From Cyathus striatus (Eukaryota; Basidiomycota; Agaricomycetes; Agaricales; Nidulariaceae), in NCBI GenBank assembly GCA_025738555.1, contig JAOVFP010000015.1:744001-808000 (forward strand): DNA of 64,000 bases, in the 5' to 3' direction. The notes below the pieces were generated by a model. That model was not told the DNA's origin. It was given only the letters and a program-made list of their open reading frames with translations, and ran no database searches. Shown piece after piece: positions 11,311 to 24,414 of the stretch (positions within the stretch are counted from its first letter, which is position 1; every line of letters starts with the position of its first letter). A program made the position numbers and the translations under genes.

Positions 11311-14300
11311 GCAGCGCTTGAGTGAAGAGTGCTGGTGAATCCTCTGTGTGCGACTATCTACAAGACTTGGTGAGCTTCACACTGGGCACGGAAAGGGCGT
11401 GCAGGGGTTGGAGGGATTGGTAGTACCTTGGATTAGTACGTCGTATGCGATGGCTGTGTTCTGAGTTCTTGTCCAGTGTTAGGATATGCATGTGAGCTTT
11501 ATATTTTATATACGTATAGCCAGAAAGAAGTGGCCAGGCATGGGCGGAGTGGATGGTGTGGTGTGTACTGGTAGTCGTGGTTAACAATGATGGAAGCAAC
11601 ATGCCCAACGGTCCGAACAACGAACCATGGCGTGGGAAGGCGTGTTCAAGAAGTCAGACCGCTTCGGTGTTGCTTTGGTTCTCTTGCTCTTGTCTAGATC
11701 TGTCTGGACTGTCTTCTCGTCTCCACTCCCAGCTGCCGTCAACCAAGTGCACCTCTGCACAGCTCCTCCACAACCCAAATCAAAGGTGCCGTCCTCTCTC
11801 TACCCCTCAATCGTCTGCAAGTACACTGATACACCGCCACCCCACTGGTGTGCGATCCCCGCCTACAGAGCATACTCGTATCCATCCAACATCGACACAC
11901 CTTCCGGAACCAACGCCTCTTCCTCGTTCTTCCTCGTTCTTCCTCCACAGGGTCCGTACTTTCTTCAACGTTCGTACATCTATGGTACCCGACAGATATG
12001 TGGTACGTACGTCACGGTTCTCTCTCTCCCCCTCTTATGGGTGCTATCCAGCCATATCCGTTTTGTTCAGTTTCTGTATCTCGTTCGTTATGCCCCTACG
12101 GATCTTTCCATGCACGACACTTCGACTCCCGGCCCTTGAACGAAGCTTCAACATCGCTCGGTAACGCCAACACCATTACATGAAGGATACATAGGAGCGT
12201 TGCACATGTTGGTTGAGGAAGGATACGACGATACATGAGGATTGTCAGGTTCGTGTTATCCATCTTCTGTACCCCTTCCTTTATTTCGTGTTTTTACTGC
12301 GTTCCTGCAGTCGTACCTGCTTCCTCTCACTCATGGCGAGACTGGCTACATTGCCTTGTAGAGCGACTGTGCCTTTGATTTACCTTGCTTCAGACTTCAA
12401 CCTCCCGCATTGCTACCCCCGCTATACACCTCACCATCTCAAGGTCTCCAATCAAGCAGCGTCCGACTCGTATATGGAATAGCGTCCCCGGAGGCTCGCT
12501 CTGCAGAACGAGTGTGCATTCAAAGAGTCGCTGAGGATCAGAGGAGAGCGTAGATGTAAAAACAGGTGTGGTGTGTAATACACCATATATGATGTCAGTT
12601 TCCGTCCATCTGGAGTTCCCCATGACTCAAACAAAGGTACCGTCCCCTCTTCCCCACTTAATCACCTACAGGTCGGTACGCTGACACAACACCTCCCTAG
12701 CGTGCAACACCTGCCTCCAAAGCAATCGCGCCATCGTACTACGTCAATTCAAGAACCAGTTCTTCACCGTTCTCGGACTTCACTACTGACTTCGACTTGT
12801 GTACCTTGCTGCGACGTAAAGCCTAGAAACCCATGACACTCGCGGGTTAGATGTAATGTACACCAACACAGCTCTCTCTCCTTTCGCCTGTGCTAACGCA
12901 ACCCGCCCGCCATGCTCAGCGTCATCACCCCCTTTGCAAGAGTCGCTAAGGACTGGATAGGGTGCGATCATAAATTGGGAGAGATGGCGGGAGGTTGTGT
13001 GAGGTGAGTCCTGTTCAATACTGCGCGTTAAAACTTAGTCCTGATACAGCCAACGCCCGCTTCCTCGTCCTGCTAGTTCTTCCTTCTTGTAGTCTGTACC
13101 TGCTTCAACGTTCGTACATCTATGGTATTCGACGGATAGGTGAACTTACGTCACGGTTTTCTTCCTCCCTCCCGCGTAGCTGGTATCGAGTCTCATCCAT
13201 CTTGCCGTTTCTCAATCTCCTTCGTTATGCCCCTACGGATCTCATGTGCAAAGAAGGATATGCACGTACACTATGCCTCGACTCTCAGCCCTGTCCCCTC
13301 TAGCTGTGCTCAACATCACTCTGTAGTCCTACCCCCGTATTAGATGAATGATAGATAGAAGGGTTAAGAGACGGAATACATACGGATTCTGAGGTTTGTT
13401 TTCTCCCACTTCTGTGCCCCCCTCATTTCTTTCAGCGTTTTTACCAAGTTTTTACAGTCCTATCTCGCCAATTCAAGACGAAACTAGCCGAACTGCGCAC
13501 GCAATGTACCTTGCCTCTGCTTTCTACCAGCCATCTTCCTCTGTATCAATGGCACCTCTCCAGCCACTTTCGACCGTACGTGGGCTAGAGTACATAGAGG
13601 CTAGCTGTGCGGAAGGAGGAGTGTGTTCGAAGAGTCACTGATGATCGGAGAAGGGTGTAGCTGTAATATTGGACGAGATTGGACCATGTGGTGAGTAACC
13701 TCCTGCGCTGTGCGCTTTGATGTAACTTTTATTCACCTTGCACAGTCCTATTGCTCTCCATTCACCCTATGGACGTCTCGGATGCCCATAGCCCACAATA
13801 CCTATTGACGCTCATGGTTTAAGCTGGCATCTAAGCCTTTTGCAGTCAGGTACAGGGTCACGATAAGAGGGTCACGGTAGGATCGAGGGCCGTGCTACTA
13901 GTACAACCCACGTTAATCACACGAAAATCCTGGCTGGTCTTCGCTCTCCGTAAGCTTCTGACTTTCATCGACTACAGCTCCCGGAGCGAGCGTTATCTTA
14001 CACACCTTTCGTCCTCGATTACCCGTTAATCGACTCAATGAAAGCACATGTATAATTGTTCGCGTGTATGTTAAACGTTGTTGTGGAAGCCGTTATAACC
14101 ATCGGTGATTTACGCTAGCGTATGTGAACGCTATATTCAGCTATTCGTTCTGGCACCTTTTTAGCTGTATTTCGCAGTACTTTTATTATAATATGCCGAT
14201 GAATGACTGAAACAACTACTATGCAATTGACTAATTTCCCTTCAATCTTTAGTGATGCAGAAGTATATCTTCGTCTTCGCCTACTCATAACAGAACATAC

Positions 14301-14348
14301 CAAGCTCATGATCGCTCACGCGATATTTTATTGGCTCGAGTGTGGGGC

Positions 14349-16172
14349 GGGATGGACGAAAGCTGACACCATACACGGTGTAAATTTCAGTTCGCGGATA
14401 CAAAAAGCACCGGAAGAATGAATAGCCATGTCAAAATTTACACCATGTAGCTTTCGAGCCAGAATAAATATGTGTTTCTTTAATTATGTAACCAGATTAT
14501 GTAACCAGACTTAACATATAACAGGTTTATAATAATTTAAAAAAATGTGGTCCGGTACGGGGTAAAAGTCGTTATGAACGTGATATTTACAAAGGTACAT
14601 AGACTAGCGGTAAATGATTCAGATGGATATATTCCGCTGTTCAATGGTTGAGAGTTCGATTTCTCCGTTGTACATTTTTTAACTTAACCATTTAAGAGTC
14701 CGTAGATGCTGCGTTGAGTTCGATGAAGAGGTTGGGTAAGGGAGAGAGTATTTTAGCAAGGTGCGTTTGATTCATTATTTGAGTGTAGTTCATTATTTCA
14801 TTTGTTCTTGTATTTTAGTATCTACGCACGTCACGTTTCATCTATCGTATCGAGCTCTTGACCTCTTGTGTCCTTCTATTGGTTTGAGGAATTTTTGGTT
14901 GGGGTACCGTGCTATGCTCGTATTGTGCGCATGCTGGTTCTACTCCGCTTTGGACGTTGGTCATGCCGCCGATTCTGCTGGTACTAAGACCCGGTTGACG
15001 CATTGATGCGTGTGCACGATACTTGATGGCCTACTCGTTTGCAAGCCAGTTCGGGCATGGGACTGTGCCCTGCGTTGTGCACTATATCCGCGTTGCTTGG
15101 AGTCTACTGGCTTTCGACCAATTCAATTGGGTTGGGCTTGCGAATGAGAATTTGCATGCAGTGGACGACTGGGAGTTTTTTATTAGCTTTGGTTGATGCA
15201 GGCTTTATAACATTAATGAAAAGGCCTGAAAATCTGATCAGTTGAAGTTTTTAAGCAGGATGAAAATACGCTGCTTTACAGTCCTCAGAAGTAGGCATTG
15301 GTGGAGGCAAAAGATGGGATGTGGCGCTTCCAGGTATATCGAGCGACAGAGGAATGGTAAAAACCAATGCTTGCTGAGGACATGCGATTCCGTAATTGCC
15401 TACTTTTTGAATACTGCTGAATGCAACCAGTGGCCTTGGAGGAGCAAAACACAAATTCCCTATACTAAAGTAGAGCATGGATATTGCTGGTGGCATACTG
15501 GATAAATATGAGTCTTACGGAAGAGCTGCGAATGGCATTCCTGCTCGAGGCCCTCTTTCTTTCTTATCATCTTATGTTCTTCCCTTTTAATACAAATAAC
15601 ATTTGTACTATACTGTTCAATATATTATATTGTAAAGCTAAACTATTACAATACATCATCAGAAGGGTTTCCAAAGCGTTCAAGATGTCGTTATCCTCGG
15701 CTTTGATCATCACCCCGCTGTCTGATGAATTCCTGAAGGCGAGTTATGTCCACCCAATCATTTGTGAGGAATACTTCCGGGTGATTGACCACAAATTCCT
15801 TCGATAACACCTAAGTAAATGAATACTTAAGCTTTTTCTCAGAAGATACTGCTCGTAATACTTACTTGGTCACGAAATTTACGTATGATGTCCTCAGAAA
15901 CAGAGGCCAGAAAGGTGTCGTCACGTTCAAATTGCATTTTAAATGACATAGCTTAAAGCAGAATGATGGTGAAAGCGGAAAATCATCGGGGAAGCGTCGT
16001 CGTACGTCGTCCTTGAAATTTTCAAGTTTGTCTCTTATTATTTACCATATCTCATTATTTTCCGATGCATTTTTAATCAAGTGTTATCGTGTTATCTATG
16101 TAATTTTTTAAGTACCGTGGGAAATTGTATCTTGAGCTACACCGTGTATGGTGTTAGTTTTCGTACCTACCC
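14349..16172. mobile_element. 1.8-kb terminal-inverted-repeat element
   Basis: The left end (14,349-14,382, GGGATGGACGAAAGCTGACA and on) and the right end (16,138-16,172) are imperfect inverted repeats of about 34 bp sharing CACCATACACGGTGTA. The paralogous duplication copy passes from TTTTATTG to GACAGAAATCTGAACAG near 49,250-49,285 without this sequence, so the block was inserted here. No transposase is recognised inside; a two-exon mini-gene lies on the minus strand (15,691-15,949). An additional local fold-back pairs 14,334-14,392 with 14,428-14,460. The target-site duplication could not be fixed. Confidence 0.6.
15691..15949 (-). CDS. Two-exon mini-gene, 67 aa, unknown
   Basis: Exon 1 (15949-15866, 28 codons) starts at an ATG preceded by an in-frame TAA. 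The intron (15865-15811, 55 nt) has a perfect GTAAGT donor and a TTACTTAG acceptor, phase 0. Exon 2 (15810-15691) encodes 39 residues and ends in TAA. The product is acidic and hydrophilic, beginning MSFKMQFERDDTFL, with WVDITRLQEFI near its end. No family is recognised. It lies inside the 1.8-kb TIR element, so it may be a captured host exon pair or the remnant of an element gene. The clean splice signals are the main support. Confidence 0.4.
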
Positions 16173-16396
16173 TGTGTGGGGGGACAGAATTATGAACAGC
16201 TGTCAGATAATTTGGGGAAATCGATCACATCACGCAGCGTGTTCACGTCAAACATGGGAAAATCGATGAAAGAACCTAGTGTATAGACTTCCCACCATCG
16301 ATCTGGCGCTGAGCCATTAACAGCTACTAGTTGGGTGTGGGAACGAACGAATCCAGATTATCGACTAAAGTCCATTAAAATTTTATTCCAAGTATC

Positions 16397-16413
16397 ACCT
16401 TGCTTGACAAGGT
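16397..16413. other. Terminal hairpin, left end of the inserted block
   Basis: ACCTTG-CTTGA-CAAGGT forms a 6-bp stem with a 5-nt loop about 8 bp inside the inferred left border. In the orientation of the replicase gene this is the 3' end, where Helitrons carry a short hairpin. Confidence 0.4.
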
Positions 16414-16796
16414 ATCTCTCCGGGTCATAATTGGTTTCACTTTTCGACCTGCACGTGCATGCACGTGTGTTGCACGTGATTGTTCGTAGTTTTCTCTCTT
16501 GTTTCTCTGGTTGTTCGTTCACTCCCTTTGAGAATTTCTGCTTTATCCGCTGTCTCAATGTTACCGTGAGGCTAACTGCATATGTGTTCTTTTTTTTCTT
16601 TTTTTCTAGCCTGCTTTTGTAGCCTATCAGCACAGAAATACTCTTCGTTCGTTCTCGAAACATCCTTATGTTCACTGTTTTCTCTGTTGTTTCAACGCTA
16701 CCTTGAAGCTATCTACAGACGATCTGCCCACAAATGTGCAACTACATGACGAATGAAGTATTTCTTCGAGGTGGTTACGCTGTGCAATCACTGCTG

Positions 16797-19700
16797 TCAT
16801 GTAGTGTATTTTCCCGTTGGCCCTTTCTCCTTAATTATTTCCCATTGTGCTTTGGTCTTGGCATCCAGTCTCTCCAATCGGTCGTCTTCTTCTGTCAACT
16901 CGTGGTCGTGCGCTTGGAGGAAGATTTCGTCATTGAAATCGCGAAGGATTCGAATTGTTTCTCGCCCCGCGCTTCTTGATAATGCCACGTATAGGTGAAA
17001 TAGACTTAGTTTTCCACATGGCGGGCTCGCAATATCCACCAATACATTGGAAATGGTTTGTCCCTGTGATCGGTAATCGGTGAATGCATAGGCCGGCGTG
17101 ATGGGAAACTGCTGTCTTTTGACCGTTCGTTTTAGTACTTTACCATTCGCTTTCAGGTATATCGAGAATTTTTTCGTAATCGGTTCGACAGGTATTACCG
17201 ATTCTTGCAGTCCTTCCAACTGCGACACTCGTGTCCTGTTCAACTTTACCAGTACGAATACAGGAAGATGCCTCAAGGGTACTGTACTCTCGGTCCCGAG
17301 GTCTGGTTCTTCAGCATGTAGGACAATGTCGACGACGGTTCCACGAGCACCGTTGGTGATATCCAGATCCGTTTGTACATTTTGTGTCAGCATAACCTGT
17401 GAATCTCAATCGTGAGTAGTGTCGTACACTGTTATGGGGGAAAGCTCTCTTACTTTCATGCCTATAGCTAATTCCACTTGTTCTGGCAAGTCATCCGCTT
17501 TTGATGCTTTATTTTTACCTTTCCCTCTCATTGTGACGGCATATTGTTCAACTATAGATAGATTTCTCTTTCCTATCGAATCTTTGGCGGTGCATATTAG
17601 CAGTTTTTGTTCTGTTGCCTGGCAATGCTTTTCGAGGGCTATCCTATTCCATTCTAACCGGACACCATGCCTAGGTGTTATCAGGCACGCGTTGTCCCAT
17701 GGAGGTTTACTGAAATTTGTCGGTTCGTGTTCAGGATTCCCTATTATTAGTTGCCTGACCATCGCCACGTCGTCTCTGTCTACGTTTCCTGTTCGCAGAC
17801 GTCTGAGAAATTCCTGCCATGGTTTGTCGGTGACCCGCATTTGTTCGCGAAGGATGACCACGGTTTCGAACTCTTCATATATGCTGCGTCCATTTTTGAA
17901 TTCCTGTGGGTCAGACCCGATAGTTTTGAAGTATAACGAGTTTCTTTTTTTCGTAGCTACTGGAGGGAATTGATGCAGGTCCCCGCATAGGATAACATTA
18001 ATTCCTCCAAAACTTTTCGAGTCCTCTGGATTGGTGTGTTCGCTATCGGTGACCCCTCCCTTTGCCTTTCCTATACCGATGTTTCTGGAAAGGTTGCTTA
18101 GGAATGATTTGGAGATCATTGATACCTCGTCGATTATTAGGTACTGGTAAGGTTGCCAAAATTCTTGCAGTTTTCGTTTGGTTTCATTCGTGATCCTTTT
18201 CCCATTTCTAGATATCATTCCTACACTGTGAGTGGTTTTCCCATCGATGATGGATGCGGCTACTCCTGTGTATGCAGCTTTTAGAAGCATGAATTGTGCC
18301 CGTTTATGTGCAAACATTTCGGTTACTGTTTGCACGACCTTTGATTTTCCTGTTCCACCGTCTCCCAACAACAGTCCCCTCAGTTCTGGTGGGTTGTTAC
18401 CTGCGAGTGTTTGGTCAAGGTGCCATTCAACTATATCAAAAGCTCGTCTCTGATCTGGTTTTAGCATGGATGGATTAGTTGCTGCTAGAACCTCTTCGCA
18501 TTCAAGTGCATTTCCGATTTGATTGTATGTTTCACTGAGGTATCTGACCGATGCTTCCGCCTCATTGGTGAGTATGGTGACGGTCGCTGAATCTTGGTTT
18601 TCAGGTTCCTGTGGCCTGTTTTGTTCAACTACGTCTTTACCCATTTGCAGTTTCCATTTCTGCAGCGTGGACATACTTCGTGCGGTGGCGTTTTGAACAT
18701 GTTCGTTCAGGGACAAAGTTTTCCAGTTGGGTTTGGATTTCTTGTTGAAGATGCCATTCTGCCTCGCTATCATGATAGCTATTATTCCATGATTTTTTTC
18801 AGCCCAATTAACCACTGATGCCTTCAGTTCTTGGAGACCCTTCTCGGTGTAGGACATCAGAAAATCTGAGACGCATTCGTTCTCCTCCTCTGGATCCTCT
18901 TCCATGTCTCCCTGTTTATCATACCCATTACTGTTTTCTGTTGTGTCTGGCAACTCCGTCATTGCCCTTGCTCTCTCTTTCCTTGCGGCACTTTTACTGT
19001 CGTGGTAGTACTGAATTCCGGCTAGAATACGGTGCACCCTAGCTGGTGCTGTGTCCAGAAACTGGTTAAATGCGGCCTTCCAGGTGTCTGAATCAGATTT
19101 CAGGTCTGTTTTGATATTTCGCCATGGTTTCAATAACATCAGCATGGATGCGAAATAGAAATCACAAATCTCGCTGTCATCGTTTCTTGGGAAATATGTT
19201 CCAACAAAATTTGGAAGATTGGAATGTCCTTCGGTACGGAGGACTCTTTGTTTTGTTTTGTAAACAGGGTGCTGTTCACGATAGCGTACCCTTAAATTTT
19301 TATTTCTTCCTCTGTGGTTAAGGCCTGTGTCGTCCTGACTGGTTCCATCACCATCATCAGGCTGGAAAACTGTTTCGTAAGTGTTCATGAAATATTGTAG
19401 GACACTATATTGTTCTAATTCGTTTCCACGTAACACATAATCAGTGAATTGACTTTTGGTCGTCAATTTTCCAGTATCATCAGTCTGAAGGGTTAACAAC
19501 TCCTCATCAACCTGTGTTATCCATTGATCATGAACTCATTTATAACATCGTGCGGTTTAGACGTGCCTCTTTTTCGTTTTCGTCCTCTGATTCATCTTCT
19601 GTGTGGTTGCTATCTTCATCGTCAGACCCGTCGTCCTCATCCTCCGGCCTGGTCCATCGTTATGTACGTTTGTGATGCTCTCTTTATTCTGACACACCTT

Positions 19701-22700
19701 TCAGCTTCATTATCATTGTTTTGATTTTCCCTAGAACTTGGATCATTCTTGTGCTCTGTCGACATATTTCTATTGTTCCATTTGCGTTTTTAGTTCTTTA
19801 TCAATAACTAGGATTTTCTTACCTTGCGTTAAACGGTTTAATCTCTGGAAACATTCGAAATAACATGCCAACAAACGATGACCAGTAAATTGGTGCATAG
19901 TTGTGTGACCTGTATTTGTCGCCCCACCCCATCAAATATGACATGATCATTGGTGCTGCAAGTTCTTGTTCTCGATTAACGATATGAAACATTCGAAATA
20001 TAAGTTTTCGTTGTTGGTCCTGTAATGAGTCCTGCTCTGGTTCTCGTAGCATGTGATATGCAAAACCTTCTGCGATGAGCGCTGATATGTTGTAGTTCAT
20101 TCCCTGATTTTTGCTGGCATAACAGAAAATGTATTCCCCTATATTAAGGGTTTCTCGACCGTATGTCAGCAACTTACTGTCATTGTTACCTTTAACCTGA
20201 GTTGTGGTTGATGGATTCCAATTATTGGTGTTCTCGTATAATCTTTTGGGGGCCCATGTACCGTCTTCATTAATATACTCGGTCTCTGATCTTTCGAATG
20301 GTGCCCTTCTTTTGCATTTTGGACGTCCCTTTTTATCATAAATGATGCATCGTCTAACCTCACAGGTATGAATTTGTTTGGCACGGGCAACTTTTCCTTC
20401 AAATGTCCTCAACTCCTCCCAAAAGTCCTCTGAATCAGGATTTGGTGGACGAGAATAGGCAATCTCGACATCGTTATCTGTTTGTCGAATACTCTCGGCT
20501 GTTTCTAATCCAGGTGCATATGCATGTATGTTAGCTGCTATATAGTTTTTCACCTGTTCCCGAAATTCCTCTGTCTTTAATAGCTCTTGCATCTCACATG
20601 AGTTTGGAGTATTTTCTAACCAAAGTATTAGATGAAGGTGCAAGCTCCCCCTACCTTGAGATTCTACTGTCCCAAAGTAAGCTGCGACTCTACCATACAC
20701 GCCGTTTGTAACATGGGTCTTGAATTGTGTGACTGTTATTCCAAATAACTTGCTCAGAATAATGTTAATCAGATAATGGAAAAATTTGGCCGCAGCATAA
20801 GGATCATTAGCTATGTTCATTGCCCTTTTATGCTTGTCTGGACCAGCTGTTCTGACAAAGTTGTCCATGTCGATTTCTTCACCGGCAAATATCTGTGCTA
20901 TGGGATCATGAAGGTCACATGGATTTATGGTAATCCACAATGAGGGCGGTCCGATGTAAGCCACTGTGGACCACATTTGTGACCGTAACTGATACCTGGA
21001 TTGGTTTGAACCCATGACTCTTCCGCCTACTGCATGAACATGTTTCTGCAATAACTTTACGGCAGGATCGGATATTGGCTGCTTGTTCTCTTCCTCCCAC
21101 TTTGCTTTTTCGAGTTTTTCTACAGTTATTGAGGATAGCAACCTAGCCTCTGCCTCAAAGTATCTCCGACGCATTTGAAGTCTTGCAGAGCCTAACGCCT
21201 CCCGTCTCTGTAAAATTCCGAACACCACAAATGGGAAAGTTTCATGTGTCCGAAATCTTCTGTCGTGGTATCGCATCAACCATCTTGCATGATCGGACAA
21301 TGACACTTCAATTGGCCTGTCAGCCTCTGGTCCTCCAACTCCATACGGAAAAAGGCATGGAAAGGCACGCTCGAAGTAACTTTCTCTATCATAATCTGCT
21401 TTCTCTCGCAATGTTTGGTCTTTTGGACGGCCAAAATCGCATACTGGTTTGTGCCCGTGTCTTACAGCGTAGCTTCCTTCTAACCCTGTTTCCCAAAGAT
21501 TATTCGCCCCCCATTCCATCAATTCAGATGCAGTTACTTTTGAAAGGTCGGTATCGGCAGTTCCAGTTGTTGTGTATGGTATTACATCAGGTTCACTAGG
21601 TTCATTGAAATTCGCTATCACATCTTTCATATCGTGTATGGCCTTTGTATTGATCAAACTCACCTGTGTCATCTGCCCTGTTTTCTTCATCTGCATTCGG
21701 TACGTATCCATCACTTTCCTGATCTACTAATCCCACGTCTGATGACTGTTGAACTATACTTATAATCTCTTCGGGGATGTCGTCCTCGGGTAAAGTTCCC
21801 AAACGTTCATTGTCAATTATTATATTCCTATAATATTTCTTGTTATTCGTTTTCAGCCACAATAATGCCTCCACTATCATCTGTCGTCATACTCGAAAAG
21901 TATTCCAGAGGTACTTCTTTGGCAGTTGCCCTACACCAATAAATGTTATGGTTATTATGCTGGCCAAGATACTAGGGGGTCGAGGCATCAAATCTCCTTG
22001 CAACATCTTCGTGATGTCATCCATGTTTAGTTCAAAGGAGCTTACATTACCCCTCATTCCTCTTTGCAGATTTTCGCGTGTTCCACCAACTTTTTTCGGA
22101 TACAGTTTGAAAGTATACACTCTGGGATAAACGTGTGCGATCAATAACTGTTCCGCAAATGTTAATCTTTTCAGCTCCCAAGGGACAGTTCCGATCCACA
22201 AATTGTTTGCCAGTGACATGCGTGGTGGTTTTGCAGCGTTATTAGCCACTTTCTTCTTTAGACCTCGCATACATTCCGCACAAACATTCACTGTAACTTC
22301 ATCTTGCTCTGTTGTCACTCCTCTAGGCTCCAAGAGACAGTTGTTGTACAGGGTCTGTTGCGGATGGTCAAACACTGGTTTGAGCCTTTCTGGATTCGGT
22401 AAGTCATCTATTTTGATAGATTCCATTTCGGTTTCAAAATTGCTAAATTCACGAGCGCATACTGCACACGTTAATATCTTCAATGGCCATGTCGATGTTG
22501 CTTCATGAAAGGCTCGATAACAATTCCTAAGCTCCTCCTCAGATGGCAACTCGAGGTATCGGCTACTGTCAATGTTAGATTCACTCCACCCATATGGACC
22601 CGACTGTAACGCATCCTCTTGTTCCATCTGTCGTCGTATCCTTCTTGTCCTCTGATCATCCTCCCGTTTCCGTTTCGCTTCCTGCACATGTCCACTTCTA

Positions 22701-22909
22701 ATGACTTGCTTTTCATGACTTTTCCGACACAACATCTCCATTTGTTCCTCTGTGGCCATTTCCATTATATGATTGACCATTAACCTTTTGCTATTTCTTT
22801 GTTCATTTGTAAAGGATAGATGCCCTCGAAAGAACTCTTTCAATTCCAAAACCGTCAATATCTCAATTTGTTGTCGTCGTGGATCTGCCGTCAAATTGTC
22901 AGAGTCCAT
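16797..22909 (-). pseudogene. Helitron RepHel (HUH replicase plus PIF1-type helicase), decayed
   Basis: Four exons fit: 22909-21664, 21614-19823, 19769-17454 and 17396-16797, with introns of 49, 53 and 57 nt (GTGAGT, GTAAGA and GTAAGA donors). Exon 1 encodes a basic N-terminus and a Cys-containing region typical of basidiomycete Helitrons. Exon 2 carries the Rep nuclease, including SLHLHLILWLEN with the two metal-binding histidines of the HUH motif. Exon 3 has the helicase Walker A (GDGGTGKSK), Walker B (LIIDEVSM) and GDLHQFPPV. The last splice restores GMK/VMLTQNV, and exon 4 has the motif around YALSRSAGR-type residues (HLYVALSRSAGR). The full protein would nick, unwind and copy the element by rolling circle. 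It is inactive as read: a TGA at 21,887-21,889 sits where CGA (Arg) is expected, and three small indels break the acidic linker between Rep and helicase (about 19,520-19,665). The rest of the frame is intact, so decay is recent. Confidence 0.88.
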
Positions 22910-23305
22910 AATTGCGATAATTTGAATAATTTGCTAATAAGGTATATCGTCAGCTTCCTCCCGCCTGAGATGCAGGTATCACCATGCCTTCAATCCGAAA
23001 TATGTTTTCTCGCTACAACCTTCTTTTTTTCCGACGCAGAAATTTCTTATTTATTGAGTTTTCCTACTTGTTTATTCAGAATGGTCGAGACTATGTGCTC
23101 GTCATATTGACCGAGATTCCTCTTTGAATTCAAATCGATCTGTTTCATTCTGAACTTTTATCTATTGACCCTTTTCTGTCATTTCCAGGCCTTCGTCCTC
23201 GATCAGGGTTCGTGTAGTTTCGCGATCATTGGCATCGCCTCTCTGGCACTCGTCTTGTACATTAATTGCATATTGTTCCTTCCTTTCCATCTTCACCACT
23301 TACTG
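22910..23305. promoter_or_regulatory. Divergent intergenic region between RepHel and the gene array
   Basis: About 396 bp separate the start codons of the Helitron gene (minus strand) and the first array gene (plus strand). It is pyrimidine-rich just before the array gene. It probably contains both promoters, but no sharp TATA element was recognised. Confidence 0.35.
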
Positions 23306-24414
23306 ATGCCTCCTTCTACCTCTCAAGCTCTTGATCTCTCTACTCGGTTCCAAGAAATTCGTAACCGGCTTGTAAAAAGTGGAACCTACCTTGCGGACCC
23401 GAAATTCAGGGAACATGTCAAATGGGAAAAATTTGATCGCTATCTCAGGGTGGTAGAAATAGAGAGGGAGGACGATACCGACTCTGTCTCCGACAATGAT
23501 GCAGATGACCCTACTATCGAAGGCCCTTCTAACTCGTCAAGTGCAACCGCTGACTCCAATGATAGTTCCGACAATGACAATAGTGAGAAGGATGGACCGG
23601 TGATTGCTGGACTCACTGCCGTGGTAAAAGTATCAGACGAGAGTTTCTACTTCTCATCTGATGGCGGGTATACCGGAAAAGGTCAATTCACGAAAGATTT
23701 TTCGCTTCTTGCACTCTCTTTAACGGGTGGGATGCCTACGGTCGAGCCATTCAAAACAGACTATACGACGGTTATTAACAATGTCAAGTGGTTGCAATCT
23801 GAGACCACTTGTAAGGAGGGGGCAGAAAAATGTGGTTTTCTTGTTGGCCCTCCTTTTGCACAGCGCCTCAAAGTAAAACATAAATTGTTCGAGGTATTGT
23901 ATTTATTATTCTTTTTGTATACATTATTCATTATCTTTGCTTAGCCGGTACCAGAGGAAAAGACTGAACAGGAGAACCCTAAAGGTTTCTGTTTTTGTTT
24001 TTATATTATCTCCATTACAATTATGCTAACTTCCTATCTTTTATAGACTGGACGCGTATTCGTAACTGGCCTGTCGTAACTGAGGCCGCGAGAAATGCAA
24101 TTCCTCAAATTTACGACACTCATAGTATTAATCGACCTCTAGTTCTTGATGAGAATGGGGATCCTATTCATCCGAGGGACTATCGCGCCCGCCTGGTCAA
24201 TGCCACAGTCGAGCTGGATTTCGAACTTATCAACTGGCCTTTCCTTACTGACAACGATAAGGAAATTTCTCGTGATATGTACACTACGGAGCTGGTGGCA
24301 ATTCGCACAGTTCTTGCACCTCCTACTGCAACCAGGCGCAAGATCAAGAATTATGACAATGTTCACCCCTTTGCCTCCCTCCGCCCCAAGAAGAAACGTT
24401 GTGTCCGCACGTGA
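23306..24414 (+). CDS. Tandem array gene 1, unrecognised family (331 aa)
   Basis: Exons 23306-23893, 23945-23984 and 24047-24414 join in frame. Introns are 51 nt (phase 0) and 62 nt (phase 1, GTTTCT donor, GCTAAC branch). Three blocks recur in all members. Block 1 is an N-terminal helix ending SGTYLADPKF. Block 2 runs from AGLTAVVKVSDESFYF through LTGGMPTVEPFKTDY to NNVKWL and RLKVKHKLF. Block 3 runs from INRPLVLDENGDPIHP through RLVNATVELDFEL to ELVAIRTVLAPP. This copy has an extra Asp/Ser/Asn-rich insert at about residues 55-100 and a basic tail. No signal peptide or membrane segment. I do not recognise the family. The start was chosen because it aligns with the other copies; the longer upstream frame (from 23,165) is hydrophobic and not conserved. 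The C-terminal block looks like successive beta strands, so a nucleic-acid-binding fold is possible but unproven. Confidence 0.75.

Larger units (their letters stand above)
11558..16388. repeat. Segmental duplication, copy 1 (malic-enzyme upstream region)
   Basis: Segments 11,558-14,340 and 16,175-16,388 are colinear with 45,968-49,455, interrupted here by the TIR element at 14,349-16,172. A short third piece matches 52,280-52,363. Matching landmarks include GCAACATGCCCAACGG (11,598 and 46,003), a GATGCAGAAGTATATCTTCG block (14,254 and 49,181) and GGCGCTGAGCCATTAA (16,305 and 49,390). Within copy 1 the part at about 11,780-12,633 is followed by a second diverged version at about 12,634-13,700. 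Copy 2 has only one version, at about 47,745-48,720. Open frames in these stretches are not conserved between copies, so I call no gene. In copy 2 this segment runs directly into a malic-enzyme pseudogene, which fixes the ancestral order. Confidence 0.75.

Noticed and set aside
11553..12623. Several overlapping frames of 80-200 codons on both strands
   Set aside because: They lie in a duplicated segment. The matching frames in the other copies (12,634-13,700 and 47,745-48,720) are broken differently, so they are not conserved coding sequence.
14597..14690. tRNA-like stretch with a B-box-like GAGTTCGATTTCTC and a following T6 run
   Set aside because: Only five acceptor pairs form and the T-stem does not pair properly; no convincing anticodon arm. 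At best a tRNA-derived relic.
16452..16467. Perfect 16-bp palindrome CACGTGCATGCACGTG with a further CACGTG nearby
   Set aside because: Could be E-box-like sites, but no gene start in suitable position or orientation; unsupported as a regulatory site.
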